Positions 21,992-32,640 of a stretch of 64,000 nt of DNA are shown here, in pieces. The stretch is from Diabrotica undecimpunctata (taxonomy: Eukaryota; Arthropoda; Insecta; Coleoptera; Chrysomelidae). A program made the position numbers and the translations under genes. Within the stretch, counting starts at the first letter, position 1, and each line of letters begins with the position of its first letter. The stretch covers positions 11,161,230-11,225,229 of the forward strand of contig NC_092803.1 of the NCBI RefSeq assembly GCF_040954645.1. The letters are read 5' to 3'. The notes under the pieces were generated by a model that ran no database searches, had not been told where the DNA came from, and saw nothing but the letters and a program-made list of their open reading frames with translations.

Positions 21992-23690
21992 TCAGGTTCT
22001 CACGTCTAGCAAATTTTGCGTGTCCGCTGCCACTTCATCCTCCCATCTTTTCCGTGGTCTTCCTTTTGGTCTTGCCCCCTGCATTTTACTATCTAGGGCT
22101 CTTTTCGGCAATCTTTCTGTCTCCATTCTTACTAAATGACCAGCCCAGCAAAGTCTCTGAAGTTTACCGAATTCTGAGTCGGTGTCTCTTTGAACAGTTA
22201 GTTGTACCTGGATCTCCATATTCCGTTTTCGTTAATAGGTCAAAATATCTTTCTTAGCACTTTTCTTTCGAAGACTTCCAGTTTTCTTTTTGTCTCTTCT
22301 GTCATCACCCATGTCTCGCATGCATAACATACTATTGGTCTGATAGTAGTTTTTAATACCCTGATTTTCGATCTCCAGTGTGTGTTTTTGGAGCGGAACA
22401 CATGATAAGTTTTGTTTCCCTTTACTATTCTTTTTTGGATTTCTGGTTCTTCTGTTCCATCCGTGTTTAATGCAACTCCTAAATATGTGAAACTCTCTAC
22501 CGTTTCAATATCGTCCTCTAATTCAATTGTGCGTCTGTTTGTCCTAGCTCTTGCCTGTGTTAACTATTTTGTCTTTTGAATATTTATTTCTAGTCCGGTC
22601 TCTTTTGCCTTTGTTTTTAATTGTGAATATATTTCTGCCGCTTCTTCTGTTCTGCGAGACATGATGCTGATATCATCGGCATAGGCGGCAATCTGTATTG
22701 ATTTATTTGTTAGGAGATTACCTCTTCCTATATTCAGCTGTCTTATCACGTATTCCAAGGTCAGGTTGAATAGTGTCGGTGCCAGCCCGTCTCCTTGCTT
22801 TAATCCTTGGACTATTGTAAAGTTTTCAGTGAGCTCATTTTGGACTCTGACAGTTGCTATTGACGAATCCATTGTTGTTTTTACCAGTCGGATGTATTTT
22901 TGGGGGACATTAAAGCTCTGCAATATTTGATATAACTTGTTCCTAATAATAAAGTCGTAGGCTTGTTTGAAATCTATGAATATGTTGTGGACGTCAATGT
23001 CGTATTCCCACGACTTGTTTAAAATTTGTTTCACTGTGAGTAGTTGGTCAGTTGTAGATCTTCCTTGTCGGAAACCGGTTTGATATTCCCCGACAATATT
23101 TTCAGTTAGTTGTTGGAGTCGTTTGTTTAGTATGTAAGTAAAAATTGTGTACGCCGTGCACAAGAGGGTTATGCCGCGATAATTTTCGCATTTCAGTTTA
23201 TTCCCTTTTTTATAGATTGGGCATACAATCCCGGTTTTCCAATCCTTAGGGATCTTTTCATTATTTCAAATCTTGTTCATGAGCATATGCATTTGACCTA
23301 CTAGGTGATCGCCACCTAATTTATATAGCTCAGGGGGGACGTTTTCAATACCTGGAGCCTTATTGTTCTTTTGTGCTCGTATTGCCTGTTTTACCTCTTC
23401 CATCGTTGGGGGTTCTATATTTTCGGTGTCTCCCTCATTGTGATGCATGTTCATATGCTCTTCATTTTCTTGTGTCCCTAAAAGAGTTTGGAAATAGGTT
23501 TTCCAGACTGATTTTATTTCTTTTGGATCACTAGTTATTTGCCCTTCTTGATTTCTGCATAGATTTGTTCTGCAAGGTTTGTATCCTTCTCTTAAATTGT
23601 GTAGATATCTGTACGCCTGTCTTATATTGTTGCTTTGAAGATTTTCTTCCATTTTCGGTATATTGCCGTTCTCGTATTTCCCTTTCTCTG
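21992..23690 (-). pseudogene. LINE reverse transcriptase relic, family W, nearly full RT domain
   Basis: From 23652 down: linker with KEIKSVWKTYFQTLLG, then KQAIRAQKNNKAPGIENVPP and ELYKLGGDHL; an in-frame stop; GNKLKCENYRGITLLCTAY; VGEYQTGFRQGRSTTDQLLT; NIFIDFKQAYDFIIRNKLYQ (first catalytic Asp); VQGLKQGDGLAPTLFNLTLE; IQIAAYADDISIM (active-site box intact); ETGLEINIQKTK; stop. The thumb, TYLGVALNTDGTEEPEIQKR, and after a frameshift the C-terminal GHLVRMETERLPKRAL and RPKGRPRKRWEDEVAADT follow. At least three disablements are visible. The RT core is well kept compared with its neighbours, so decay is moderate. Confidence 0.85.
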
Positions 23691-24189
23691 TTCGGTATAT
23701 TTTAATTCATTTCCTTAGAAGAAATATAAGGAAATTATAAGAATGGGAATATAGCTGGTAACAGCAATATCGTAACAGAATATCCCAATATATTCCAAGG
23801 AGATTTGTGGATTCAACTATGGTTTTAGGTTCAGTGGTACTAAACCCACTTTTCGAAGCTTCTGAATTCCATTGACTATTGCTACTCTCTTATTGGCCTA
23901 TTTGGTATAATTCATTGGGAAGTACGAACATAAAGCAAAAACATTTTTCACCAATTCATACAAACATTACCACGAAAAACACTACCACTATATTAAGTAG
24001 CAATTAATTAAAAAAAAAACGGGTTGCTAATTTAAGAATGTATTTTTAGTAATAGTCCGAAACTACAATAAATATTCACACACCATCTTTCCAACATTCC
24101 AACACAGAAAAATGGGGAAACATCTACATGAGCGGTTATTCTAATGATGTTAACCTAAAATATGTTAACAATATATAGTTAAGCTATGA
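23691..24189. other. nothing recognised
   Basis: AT-rich part of intron 1 without recognisable features. Confidence 0.4.
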
Positions 24190-24510
24190 GGTTGATTTCG
24201 GGAAAGTTGTTTCTCGAAACAGATGGTTTTTTACTTGCTATTCAGTTTGAACCAAATATTACTAATTCCGATATGAATGTCAAGCTTAAAAAACCATCCA
24301 ACATATTATCGAGGGCTGCCAGGAATGTGTTGCAAATGAACAAAAAGAATGGAATAACTCAGTAGAAAAGATATTACATCAGAACTAAAACACTGGAACT
24401 TCTTCAAACTAACCAATATAATAGTATGCTTGAGAATGAAAGCTATAACCTTAACTAAGAATTTAATGTGATCACAGACCAACAACTGCTATAGAATGGA
24501 CCGTTTGCTT
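24190..24510 (+). pseudogene. R2-like LINE C-terminal relic, second copy
   Basis: The text SGKLFLETDGFLLAIQFE, NVKLKKPSNILSRAARN, TLELLQTNQYNSMLENESY and VITDQQ lines up with the segments SGKMFPEIEGSLLAIQD, GLLQTNHLPYYQY, SMLENNNYKLYW and VLTDQTV of the copy at 14939-15548. Shared internal order shows the same family. The copy is short and full of shifts. Confidence 0.6.
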
Positions 24511-24849
24511 AAAAGTTTTTTAACTTTCGTCATAAAAACTCGATTTACAATCTTGTAATTCATACAGATAACGACATTGTTCTGTTGACCATAGGAATTA
24601 AGATTTATTGCAATCCCATCTCTAGAATATATTTATTATTGTCACTGAAAATTGTACAAATTTTATGGACAAACTTATAACAATAAAACAAGAACAAAGA
24701 GAAAAAATCAGAATAAGAATCGTTTGTACTTTTAAATAAAAAAAAACAATAAAATTCTTCCAAACTTAAACATAAAAAATACTACCTAATTAAGCAAAAT
24801 TAATTACTACAAAAAATAAAAATTAGGAAAGCAGATTAATGAATTAAGG
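24511..24849. other. AT-rich sequence, nothing recognised
   Basis: No feature recognised. Confidence 0.4.
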
Positions 24850-25925
24850 TCTCAGATATTTCACCTCCTTGTGCTAAAAAGTAACCAATACTGTCATACA
24901 GATTTCTCCTCATATTTTGGAGTAGGGCTGGTGTAATGCTTGCAGAGAAATTGAAGTATTTTTGCCCTTAATTCGACTAGTTTTGTGGACCTTTCAAACT
25001 GATGCCTATAAATTTTTTCTTTGAGAAAACCCTAAAAAAGAAATCGTTAGGCGCTAAGTCACAGGATCTAGTGGACCATTAAATTGTACCACGTATTCTT
25101 ATCAGTCGATCAAGAAATGTTTGACTGAGGAAGTCAATAGTTGCTTTAGAGTTGTGAGCCGAACACCCATCCTGTTGAAAATAAACCTCCTGAAAATTAA
25201 CGGGAAGGCGTCGAACTGCCGGAATGATCTCATTCTGTAAAAGTTGTAAATATTTGGGCCCGTTTAGGTTTCCATCGATAAAAAATAGAACAATATGGTC
25301 GCCTAACATCCCAGTCCAAACATTTAACTTTTGCGGATGCTGCGTTCGCACTGCAACACTGAGGTGCTTATTTTTTCGAGAATAATACCTTGCAACGGAT
25401 GGATTGTGTTTTTTATATAATGAAAATGAAGATTCGTCAGAAAATAAAATATTTTTTAAAAAGTGTACATTTTTATTTTGTTTATCTAACATAAATTCAC
25501 AAAACTCCATCCGCCTAAAGTTATCTTCCGGAAACAGGTTCTTATGTTGGTTGTATCTTAAAACAGTGATACCCATTCCTTTTGAGAACTCGCTGAACAG
25601 TTCGAGCATTCACGTTAACTTCCCTAGCAATTTGTACACTATTGTAGGGTTCACTAGCTTCCACAAAAGCACAAATATCAATATCCCTGTTTTGACGCTC
25701 CTCATCGACAGGTCTAACCTTGGTTAGGTGGTTCATTACCTTAATGATACGTTTTACAGCTGTTTACACATCCAAGTTTGAAAATGTTTAATGGTATTTT
25801 TAACTGTTGTAACACTTAGTGGGGGTCTATTTTCGAAGGCAACAATAGATAAATCAATTACTTCGCGTTTGAATGACCCTGAAAGTACCATGTTACAAGT
25901 TGCACTTTTTCTTGGACGGTATAAA
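24850..25925 (-). pseudogene. mariner-like transposase relic (DD41D spacing)
   Basis: N-terminal pieces near 25900-25740 (EVIDLSIVAFENRPPLSVTT, TVKNTIKHFQT) are followed by an HTH region VQIAREVNVNARTVQRVLKR. Then NILFSDESSFSLYKKHNPSV carries the first Asp, HPQKLNVWTGMLGDH and YFQQDGCSAHNSKATIDFL the second. A stop follows, then STRSCDLAPNDFFF with the third. There are 41 positions between the second and third Asp, the same as in the intact gene at 50727-51797. C-terminal pieces (ITPALLQNMRRNLYDSIGYF) reach 24860. In-frame stops and shifts disable it. It lies in intron 1, just upstream of exon 2. Confidence 0.85.
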
Positions 25926-26246
25926 ACGTAATAGGCATTTTATTAATTATTTGTTTATTCTTTCAGAACTTCGTTTGAAATTTTTAATGTCAATGTGACA
26001 ATTACGACAATTCGTATGAAATGAATATAGAGGTGGAAACGTGTAACATGTCACAGCGATTGCCATTGTGTTGTATGGTCAATAAAACAATGTCGTGATC
26101 TGTATATTCAATCCAACTAACCAATTATTACATAGCTTTGAAGATTTTACTTTTTATTGTGTAAAAATTATCGTTCAACTTTTAAATGTACTATAACGCT
26201 CTAATGTTTATACAGAAAATTTATAGCATTTACAATTTTGTTTCAG

Positions 26247-26366
26247 CGACCACATTTCACTGTTTTTACTGCCACCAAACCTCCAAAGATTGCAATAATG
26301 GAGTGAAAATAAATCTTCACGCTATCAATTGCAGTACCAATAAATGTTTTGTTTTACAATATGAGA
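26247..26366 (+). CDS. Ly6/uPAR-like GPI-anchored protein, exon 2 (first half of cysteine-rich domain)
   Basis: The exon is bounded by a pyrimidine-rich acceptor (ttttgtttcag) and a donor A|GTAAGT at 26367. It begins in phase 1, completing an Ala codon with exon 1, then reads TTFHCFYCHQTSKDC, NNGVKINLHAINC, STNKCFVLQYE. The five cysteines (CxxC, then DC, NC, KC) are spaced as in the first part of Ly6/uPAR three-finger domains. It ends with one nucleotide of the next codon, so it is symmetric (1-1). Family members are secreted or GPI-anchored and act as toxin-fold modulators of receptors and channels or in septate junctions; which role applies here cannot be told. Confidence 0.8.
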
Positions 26367-26690
26367 GTAAGTATTGGGTTTAATTTATTAGTAATATTTA
26401 GTTATATTCCTTTATAATTAAAAAGTGTATAAATAAATAAATTAAATTAAAAGTTTATAATTAAAAATTATAAAAAAAAATAAATACTCACATTACATCT
26501 ATCATTTCCTTATCACAATCAATGTCAGTATCCCCAGCTTACATCTTCACGTTCATATCTCCTATTTCTTTTTCCTCGATTTATCTTCCATAATTTTCAA
26601 ATTAACTTTTATCTCTACTTACTTCATACAATGAAATAATTAGGTAATAACATCCTTTTTTCACTTTTGATAATGATTTAATTTTCAGTT
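26367..26690 (+). other. start of intron 2, nothing recognised
   Basis: AT-rich intronic sequence before the Penelope-like pair. Confidence 0.4.
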
Positions 26691-28053
26691 ACAATAAAAC
26701 ACTGAAAACTTTGTTTTCAAAACTTCCACAAAATTTATTTTAAATTCTTATCACTACAGCTGTTTCGGCTGATTGCCTTTCTCAAGTGATCTGTTTTTGG
26801 CATGGGTTTACACTTTATAGTCTCTAATGAAATAGGTTGAGGAGGGGAGAACTGTTTGTCTCAAGCTGGTCATTCAGAATTATATCTGTGTTTTTTAATT
26901 TGTTGATTTCCATAGATTCTAACAAAGATAGCTTAAGGCCTTTATTTTGAATGTGTAGAATTTTAAATTCGTCATTAAAAGAATGATTATGATCTAGAAA
27001 GTGAAGTGCGTATGTAGAATCTATTTTTCTATTATTGAAAGCCCTTTTATGTTCTGCTATTCGTTTATTAAAATTTCTACCTGTTTGACCAATGTAAGTT
27101 TTTGGGCAGTCGCCACATTTAAGTTTGTACACACCACTGTGTAAGTGTTTTTTATGTTGGCTCTTATTGTTTTTAATATATTTGCCTAGGTTGTTATTTG
27201 TTCTGAAAGCTGGTATTATTCCTTTCTTTTTTATTGTTTGGCTATTTTTGTTGATATTTTGCCTGTATATGTAATCGAGCAGAAGGTACTGGGTTTTTTC
27301 TCTGGTGGTGGAAATACTAAGTTCAGGGCTTTCTTGTGTAGTTTTTGATTTAACATTTTATTAATTGTTTGTTCGTTGTATCCATTGTTTACTGCTATTT
27401 GCTTAACGATATTTAATTCTGTCTCAAAATTGTATTTTAACATAGGAATTGCTGTTAATCTATGTAACATCCTATGATAGGCTGCCAGTTTATGTTGTGT
27501 GGGATGGGATGATGAATTATGAATAGTCGTGTCAGTATGGGTAGGTTTATGAAATATGGAGAAGTCATGTTTGTTTTTAAGTCTGGTAATTTTTAAATCT
27601 AAAAAATTTATGGATTGATTTTGTTCTGTTTCTATTGTAAATTCAATATGACTATGAAGAGAATTAATATACGATAAAAATTGGTCGATTTGCATGTCAG
27701 TTCCTGTGAAACATACCAGTACGTCGTCTACGTATCTCCACCAATATAAAAACTGTTTGAATATGGGATGTTTTGAAATCTTTGTCTCTAGATGATCCAT
27801 AAAAATATCTGATAGCAATGGGCTTAGAGGATTGCCCATTATAAGTCCTGCACTGTTATTTGTATATAATTCATTATTAAATTCAAAGTAGTCTTGGTTT
27901 ATGTAAACTTCAAGAAGATGTAAAATTTCAGATGTAATGATTGGATTTGTACTATTTTTTTCTAAAAGGTTTTTTACTAGAATAAAAGTTTCTGTAGGAG
28001 TGATACTAGGAAAAAGATTTTTTACGTCAAATAAAATTAATCTGGAGTTGTTA
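26691..28053 (-). mobile_element. Penelope-like element, left copy of an inverted pair
   Basis: On the minus strand the copy opens with SRLILFDVKNLFPSITPTET, which includes the first catalytic Asp of the RT, and runs through NPLSPLLSDIFMDHLETKI and WWRYVDDVLVCF. A one-base deletion near 27235 breaks the frame (AKQ then stop). The rest of the linker and the GIY-YIG endonuclease (27132-26824: YKLKCGDCPKTYIGQTGR, NFNKRIAEHKRAF, LLESMEINKLKNTDIILNDQ) follow. RT plus C-terminal GIY-YIG defines Penelope-like elements. The copy is 5'-truncated within the RT at its junction with the right copy. Its 3' end is at 26691. Confidence 0.9.
26750..26790 (-). ncRNA. hammerhead-like hairpin in Penelope-like 3' region, left copy
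   Basis: Same motif as 29280-29320 on the opposite strand; see that entry. Confidence 0.35.
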
Positions 28054-28058
28054 GGTTT

Positions 28059-29246
28059 CCTAGTATCCCTCCTACAGAAACTTTTATTCTAGTAAAAAAC
28101 CTTTTAGACCAAAATAGTACAAATCCAATCATTACATCTGAAATTTTACATCTTCTTGAAGTTTGCATAAACCAAGACTACTTTGAATTTAATAATGAAT
28201 TATATACAAATAACAGTGCAGGACTTATAATGGGCAATCCTCTAAGCCCATTGCTATCAGATATTTTTATGGATCATCTAGAGACAAAGATTTCAAAACA
28301 TCCCATATTCAAACAGTTTTTATATTGGTGGAGATACGTAGACGACGTACTGGTATGTTTCACAGGAACTAACAGGCAACTCGACCAATTTTTATCGTAT
28401 ATTAATTCTCTTCATAGTCATATTGAATTTACAATAGAAACAGAACAAAATCAATCCATAAATTTTTTAGATTTAAAAATTACCAGACTTAAAAACAAAC
28501 ATGACTTCTCCATATTTCATAAACCTACCCATACTGACACGACTATTTACAATTCATCATCCCATCCCACACAACATAAACTGGCAGCCTATCATAGTAT
28601 GTTACATAGATTAACAGCAATTCCTATGTTAAATTACAATTTTGAGACAGAATTAAATATCATTAAGCAAATAGCAGTAAACAATGGATACAACGAACAA
28701 ACAATTAATAAAATGTTAAATCAAAAACTACACAAGAAAGCCCTGAACTTAGTATTTCCACCACCAGAGAAAAAACCCAGTACCTTCTGCTCGATTACAT
28801 ATACAGGCAAAATATCAACAAAAATAGCCAAACACATAAAAAAGAAAGGAATAACACCAGCTTTCAGAACAAATAACAACCTAGGCAAATATATTAAAAA
28901 CAATAAGAGCCAACATAAAAAACACTTACACAGTGGTGTGTACAAACTTAAATGTGGCGACTGCCCAAAAACTTACATTGGTCAAACAGGTAGAAATTTT
29001 AATAAACGAATAGCAGAACATAAAAGGGCTTTCAATAATAGAAAAACAGATTCTACATACGCACTTCACCTTCTAGATCATAATCATTCTTTTAATGACG
29101 AATTTAAAATTCTACACATTCAAAATAAAGGCCTTAAGCTATCTTTGTTAGAATCTATGGAAATCAACAAATTAAAAAACACAGATATAATTCTGAATGA
29201 CCAGCTTGAGACAAACAGTTCTCCCCTCCTCAACCTATTTCATTAG
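28059..29246 (+). CDS. Penelope-like RT/GIY-YIG reading frame (5'-truncated)
   Basis: An uninterrupted frame of 395 codons from the junction (28059), with the first Met at 28230. It covers RT blocks GLIMGNPLSPLLSDIFMD and WRYVDDVLVCFTG (catalytic YVDD), then HSHIEFTIETEQNQSINFLD. The long linker TAIPMLNYNFETELN, KKALNLVFPPPEKKPSTF and the GIY-YIG nuclease (GVYKLKCGDCPKTYIGQ, TGRNFNKRIAEHKRAF, LSLLESMEINKL) follow. The catalytic core of the nuclease looks intact. The RT lacks its N-terminal fingers and first Asp, so the protein should not be a working reverse transcriptase. The open frame suggests a young insertion. Confidence 0.85.
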   Translation, partial: PSIPPTETFILVKNLLDQNSTNPIITSEILHLLEVCINQDYFEFNNELYTNNSAGLIMGNPLSPLLSDIFMDHLETKISKHPIFKQFLYWWRYVDDVLVCFTGTNRQLDQFLSYINSLHSHIEFTIETEQNQSINFLDLKITRLKNKHDFSIFHKPTHTDTTIYNSSSHPTQHKLAAYHSMLHRLTAIPMLNYNFETELNIIKQIAVNNGYNEQTINKMLNQKLHKKALNLVFPPPEKKPSTFCSITYTGKISTKIAKHIKKKGITPAFRTNNNLGKYIKNNKSQHKKHLHSGVYKLKCGDCPKTYIGQTGRNFNKRIAEHKRAFNNRKTDSTYALHLLDHNHSFNDEFKILHIQNKGLKLSLLESMEINKLKNTDIILNDQLETNSSPLLNLFH

Positions 29247-29279
29247 AGACTATAAAGTGTAAACCCATGCCAAAAACAG

Positions 29280-29320
29280 ATCACTTGAGAAAGGCAATCA
29301 GCCGAAACAGCTGTAGTGAT
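29280..29320 (+). ncRNA. hammerhead-like hairpin in Penelope-like 3' region, right copy
   Basis: ATCAC (29280-29284) pairs with GTGAT (29316-29320) as a closing stem. Between them are TTGAGAAA, a GGC/GCC stem with loop AATCA (29293-29303), GAAAC, a short AGCT loop and GTA. Penelope-like elements are known to carry hammerhead ribozymes in their terminal repeats. Here the closing stem, stem II, GAAA and a GUH triplet (GTA) are in the right order, but the CTGATGA box is CTTGAGA. It is a degenerate or variant motif, and self-cleavage is not assured. Confidence 0.4.
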
Positions 29321-29380
29321 AAGAATTTAAAATAAATTTTGTGGAAGTTTTGAAAAAAAAGTTTTCAGTGTTTTATTGTT

Positions 29381-30451
29381 ACATAAAATGAATTTCCATC
29401 AAGTAACGGTCGAATCCATCAATTATTTAATTTTCAATTACCTAACTTAAATTTTGTCTTACCCTGGTACTCCAAATTTAATTTACATCACAGTCACTCA
29501 TTGTTTGACATTCTCCCCCCTTTTTAATATACCAAAAATTGCTATTGATCCTACTACACGTTAAACACAATTCTTCACTAAAAACGGCCTATTCATAAAC
29601 GGAAGCACAATGACTTTTGCTTCTACTACATCATTCCACTTGACGTTGACGGGTATTGACTGATTTTTCATACCATCTTTCTATCAGTTAACCCTAGACT
29701 CCAGCATAGATCAGAGGTAATGTAAGTCGACAAAATCTCACCAGCTCCGGGGGATCATGTTAGATGCCCCCGTTTTTAGTTTTTATTAATTAGCGAAGTT
29801 ACGGTCTTTTGCATTTACCTTTGTAAATTCCATGAGGATTGTTTTTGTTACTGATGTCCTTCCAGTGTTTTTCTGTGGTCAAACAATGATTTTTAACAAC
29901 TTTTTATGTAAGCAGTAAAAAACCAACGTGTTCTTTCTATACATTTAAATTTCAACTTACGTGTTTTTAATATTGGTATTTTTACTCTCTCTGTTAGTAA
30001 ACTGATGATGGAATGATTCAATTCCGAAAAGATCTTCTTTAAAATTAAAGTTTTAAGCTTTTAATAAGCATTTTTATACCTTGATACACATGAACACCAC
30101 ATGCTTTATGTTCCTTGATGTTTTGCGATATTTACTACCGGATATGGTCCGGCAAATACAAGGTGTGTCACGACGAGCTTACTAGCTACCTATATATTGG
30201 AAACCACTTACACAGTATTCATGAAAATTTGTTAATGAGGATTTCAAGTTCTGACGACCTTAAAGAAAATATTTTGACTGGCATGTCACTTCCGGAGTTA
30301 TACCGGAAGTGAATAAGAAGTTATTTGAAGGTCAAAACCTCATATTTTTTAAGTTATTCATCTTTTTTCAAAAATTTTCACAGAACGACTAAAACTTCTC
30401 AAAGTTAACCCGTAACTAATAAGGTCCAGTTTTTGTTACGTGTATGTTGAG
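29381..30451. other. mostly unannotated intronic sequence
   Basis: No coding motif is recognised. One hairpin with a CTGATGA...GAAA core lies at 30002-30029 and is listed separately. A 65-codon open stretch at 30115-30312 has no motif. Confidence 0.4.
29995..30060 (+). ncRNA. hammerhead-ribozyme-like core (candidate)
   Basis: CTGATGA (30002-30008), a hairpin GGAAT (30010-30014) with ATTCC (30021-30025), and GAAA (30026-30029) follow in hammerhead order. Stem III and the cleavage triplet are not clear. The same core with the same GGAAT/ATTCC stem occurs at 16175-16200 on the minus strand, suggesting that both derive from one family of Penelope-like or non-autonomous elements. Confidence 0.3.
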
Positions 30452-30472
30452 TTGGGGTCACACTGACCCCAA
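30452..30472. repeat. 9-bp inverted repeat with 3-nt loop
   Basis: ttggggtca cac tgaccccaa. It lies about 300 bp outside the 3' end of the piggyBac gene and may be a subterminal repeat of that element. Confidence 0.7.
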
Positions 30473-30785
30473 TTTGTTTTGCAAAATTAGACACTGATAT
30501 TTGTTTATATTTAAAAAAATGACTTCAATAACTTAAAGGCGTTTATTTTGTTATAACATAAATTTAACAAATATTTGAAATACTTATCAGATAAAAAATT
30601 AAACTAAGAAACAGCCTCAAAAACTGAGTTATTTTGTAACTAGACTAAACATTATCCTTTAACAAAAAAATGGGGAACAAAAAAACTTTTTTTTCCTTAA
30701 AACATAAACTTAAACAGTCAATCTAACCTACCAACACAAAAAAATAACCAAAAACAAAAAACGTCATAAAAACTACAATCCATTC

Positions 30786-32606
30786 TTATAGGCAATCTCT
30801 GCAAATGTGTGTTTCACACATGTGGCATATTGGCGCTTTGCAACTAACGCAAACTATCTTCGTTTTTCTATCCAATGATCGTGGACATTTTGAGCACCTT
30901 ACTCTTTTTTCTAAAATAGCATTTTTCTATTCAGGAATGTCTGTTTTTAAAATGGACGCGATATTATGTCTCAGTTGCCTTGAAATTTGACAAATAGTTA
31001 GTCTTCTTTCCATATGATCTTGCACAAGCTGCCGAGCCAGAGATTTGATGAATTCATACCTCGACTTTTGGGGGTTTCCAGGTAGGGATGAGTACATTAT
31101 AAACGCATTGACGGAAGAAATATCCAAAATTGTATAAAAACAAGTAAAAGTCCATCTTAAACTTCTATGATGTGTAGAATACACTGTACATTTTTTAGCT
31201 AATGCATAGACGCCTCCTTTTGCTTGATTATAAAACTCGATAATTTCGCGTCTGTTTGTTTCATCGTTTACTGCATTACTGTAGTGCATTGAAGACATCA
31301 AAAGTACCGCTTTTTGTGGTTTAGGTACATATAAAACTAATGTAACTCTATCGCCAAATTCAAATAGAGATGATCCCGTGAGCCTCGTTTTAGTTGGCAA
31401 AAAAGAAATTGGTATCTCCCTTTTATTTTTTTTTTTCAACAGTACCCACGTAAGTGAGTCCTGGGTTTTTTAACTCAGTTATCACTTCTAAGGATGTAAA
31501 CCAGTTGTCTGCTGTTATGTTACGGTTAGAACCCTCAATACATTTTACTAGACGAAGAACTGATTGCGTTGGTTTGTTAAATTTTCTTTCCTCTTCTGAC
31601 AATGTTTGGCTATCACTTTCAGCACCTGTATATACATACCATCCAAAAAGTAATGGGTTCGGACGTCAGTTAGTGCCATTATCTTTGAGCCATATCTTTG
31701 AGGTTTTTGAGACATGTACATGCGAAATAAACATCTTCCCCGAAAACCAATGAGCATTTCATTAATACAAGCATACTGCCCTATGCAATAATTTTTTTTG
31801 CTATTTTCTACAAACTTATTGAAAATTGATGAAATTTGGGGCAAGTTTTTCGGTTTTTTTAGGTTCTTCCCTCGTAGTTTCGTCATGAAACCTAAGCGCT
31901 GTTAAAAGTACTAAGAATCGTTTTAATGACATGGTGCATCTAAACAATTCTTTACCAGTACCGTCGGTGGCGAATATCGAACTTAAGTCTTCCGTATTAG
32001 ATTTAAATATGGCTGAGTAAAATAACAAACCGATAAACGCTCTCAGTTCAATAATGTCTAAATCTTTTAGATCCGTTCTATTACTATCGGTATATTTCGT
32101 TCTAATCCTTTGTTCTAATTTGTTCTAAGAACAATCTTTTCTAAAATATCGTTTGTTATTATACATTCCCAAGCACTTTTCTGGAGACATAATTTCCCAA
32201 GAGACTTGGCTGGCCCAATAACTCCAGGAAGATGAGAGATAATGTTGAAACTTCTTGTTCTTACGTTTGAAGGTGGAGCTTCTGTAGTCCACTTGTATCT
32301 ATTTTTGCCATAGTACGTTCTCGAAGGGCCTGGAGTTTGTTGCTGCTCATGTGGATCCGAGTCCTAATTAACCTCCGAAGGTGTTGCATTTTGCGGGATA
32401 TTATCTTCAACATCCAAAAGAAGTTCCACGGTTTCGGACTCCCATTCAATTTCTGAATCAGTTTTGTGTTCGCTGACATAGTCGGGATCATTGTCATCGT
32501 TACCACTGAAATCACTCTCATCCGCTTCTAGAATTCTTTGAGCCCATTGTTCAAACCTAGGATTATCGGAATCCATTTTAATACATCGTGACAGGTCCAT
32601 TTTCAA
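30786..32606 (-). pseudogene. piggyBac transposase relic, nearly full length
   Basis: From 32606: acidic N-terminus (MKMDLSRCIKMDSDNPRF, DESDFSGNDDNDPDYVSE). Then come SFNIISHLPGVIGPAKSLG, a decayed middle part, and 31886-31548 (CINEMLIGFRGRCLFRMYMS, YFLDGMYIQ). NITADNWFTSLEVITELK follows, then 31439-30927 (GSSLFEFGDRVTLVLYVPKP, HRSLRWTFTCFYTILDISSV, NAFIMYSS) and a C-terminal cysteine cluster (RCSKCPRSLDRKTKIVC, CKAPICHMCETHICRDC). This order is that of piggyBac. Compared with the family, the first catalytic Asp (in IDExxxxFRGR) is Asn and the third (in GxVDxLD) is Tyr; the middle one (DNWFTS) is kept. Stops and shifts also occur. Confidence 0.85.
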
Positions 32607-32640
32607 CTGAAAATAAAAAAACTAATTATTAAAAAAAATC

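Larger units (their letters stand above)
28056..29380 (+). mobile_element. Penelope-like element, right copy of an inverted pair
   Basis: This is the mirror image of the left copy. About 1.32 kb of near-identical sequence (28056-29380 against 28013-26691) is separated by a 42-bp unique centre (28014-28055). It starts slightly further inside the RT, at PSIPPTETFILVKNLL, so the FDVKNLF segment with the first catalytic Asp is missing. The 3' ends of both copies point outward and end in the same aataaaacactg motif. About eight amino-acid differences between the two copies show they are distinct and not a simple duplication of reads. Confidence 0.9.

Noticed and set aside
26691..29380. Inverted Penelope-like pair as a pure assembly artefact
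   Set aside because: The arms differ at several codons and by a frameshifting base, and the two truncation points differ, so simple read duplication does not explain it. Long reads would still be decisive.
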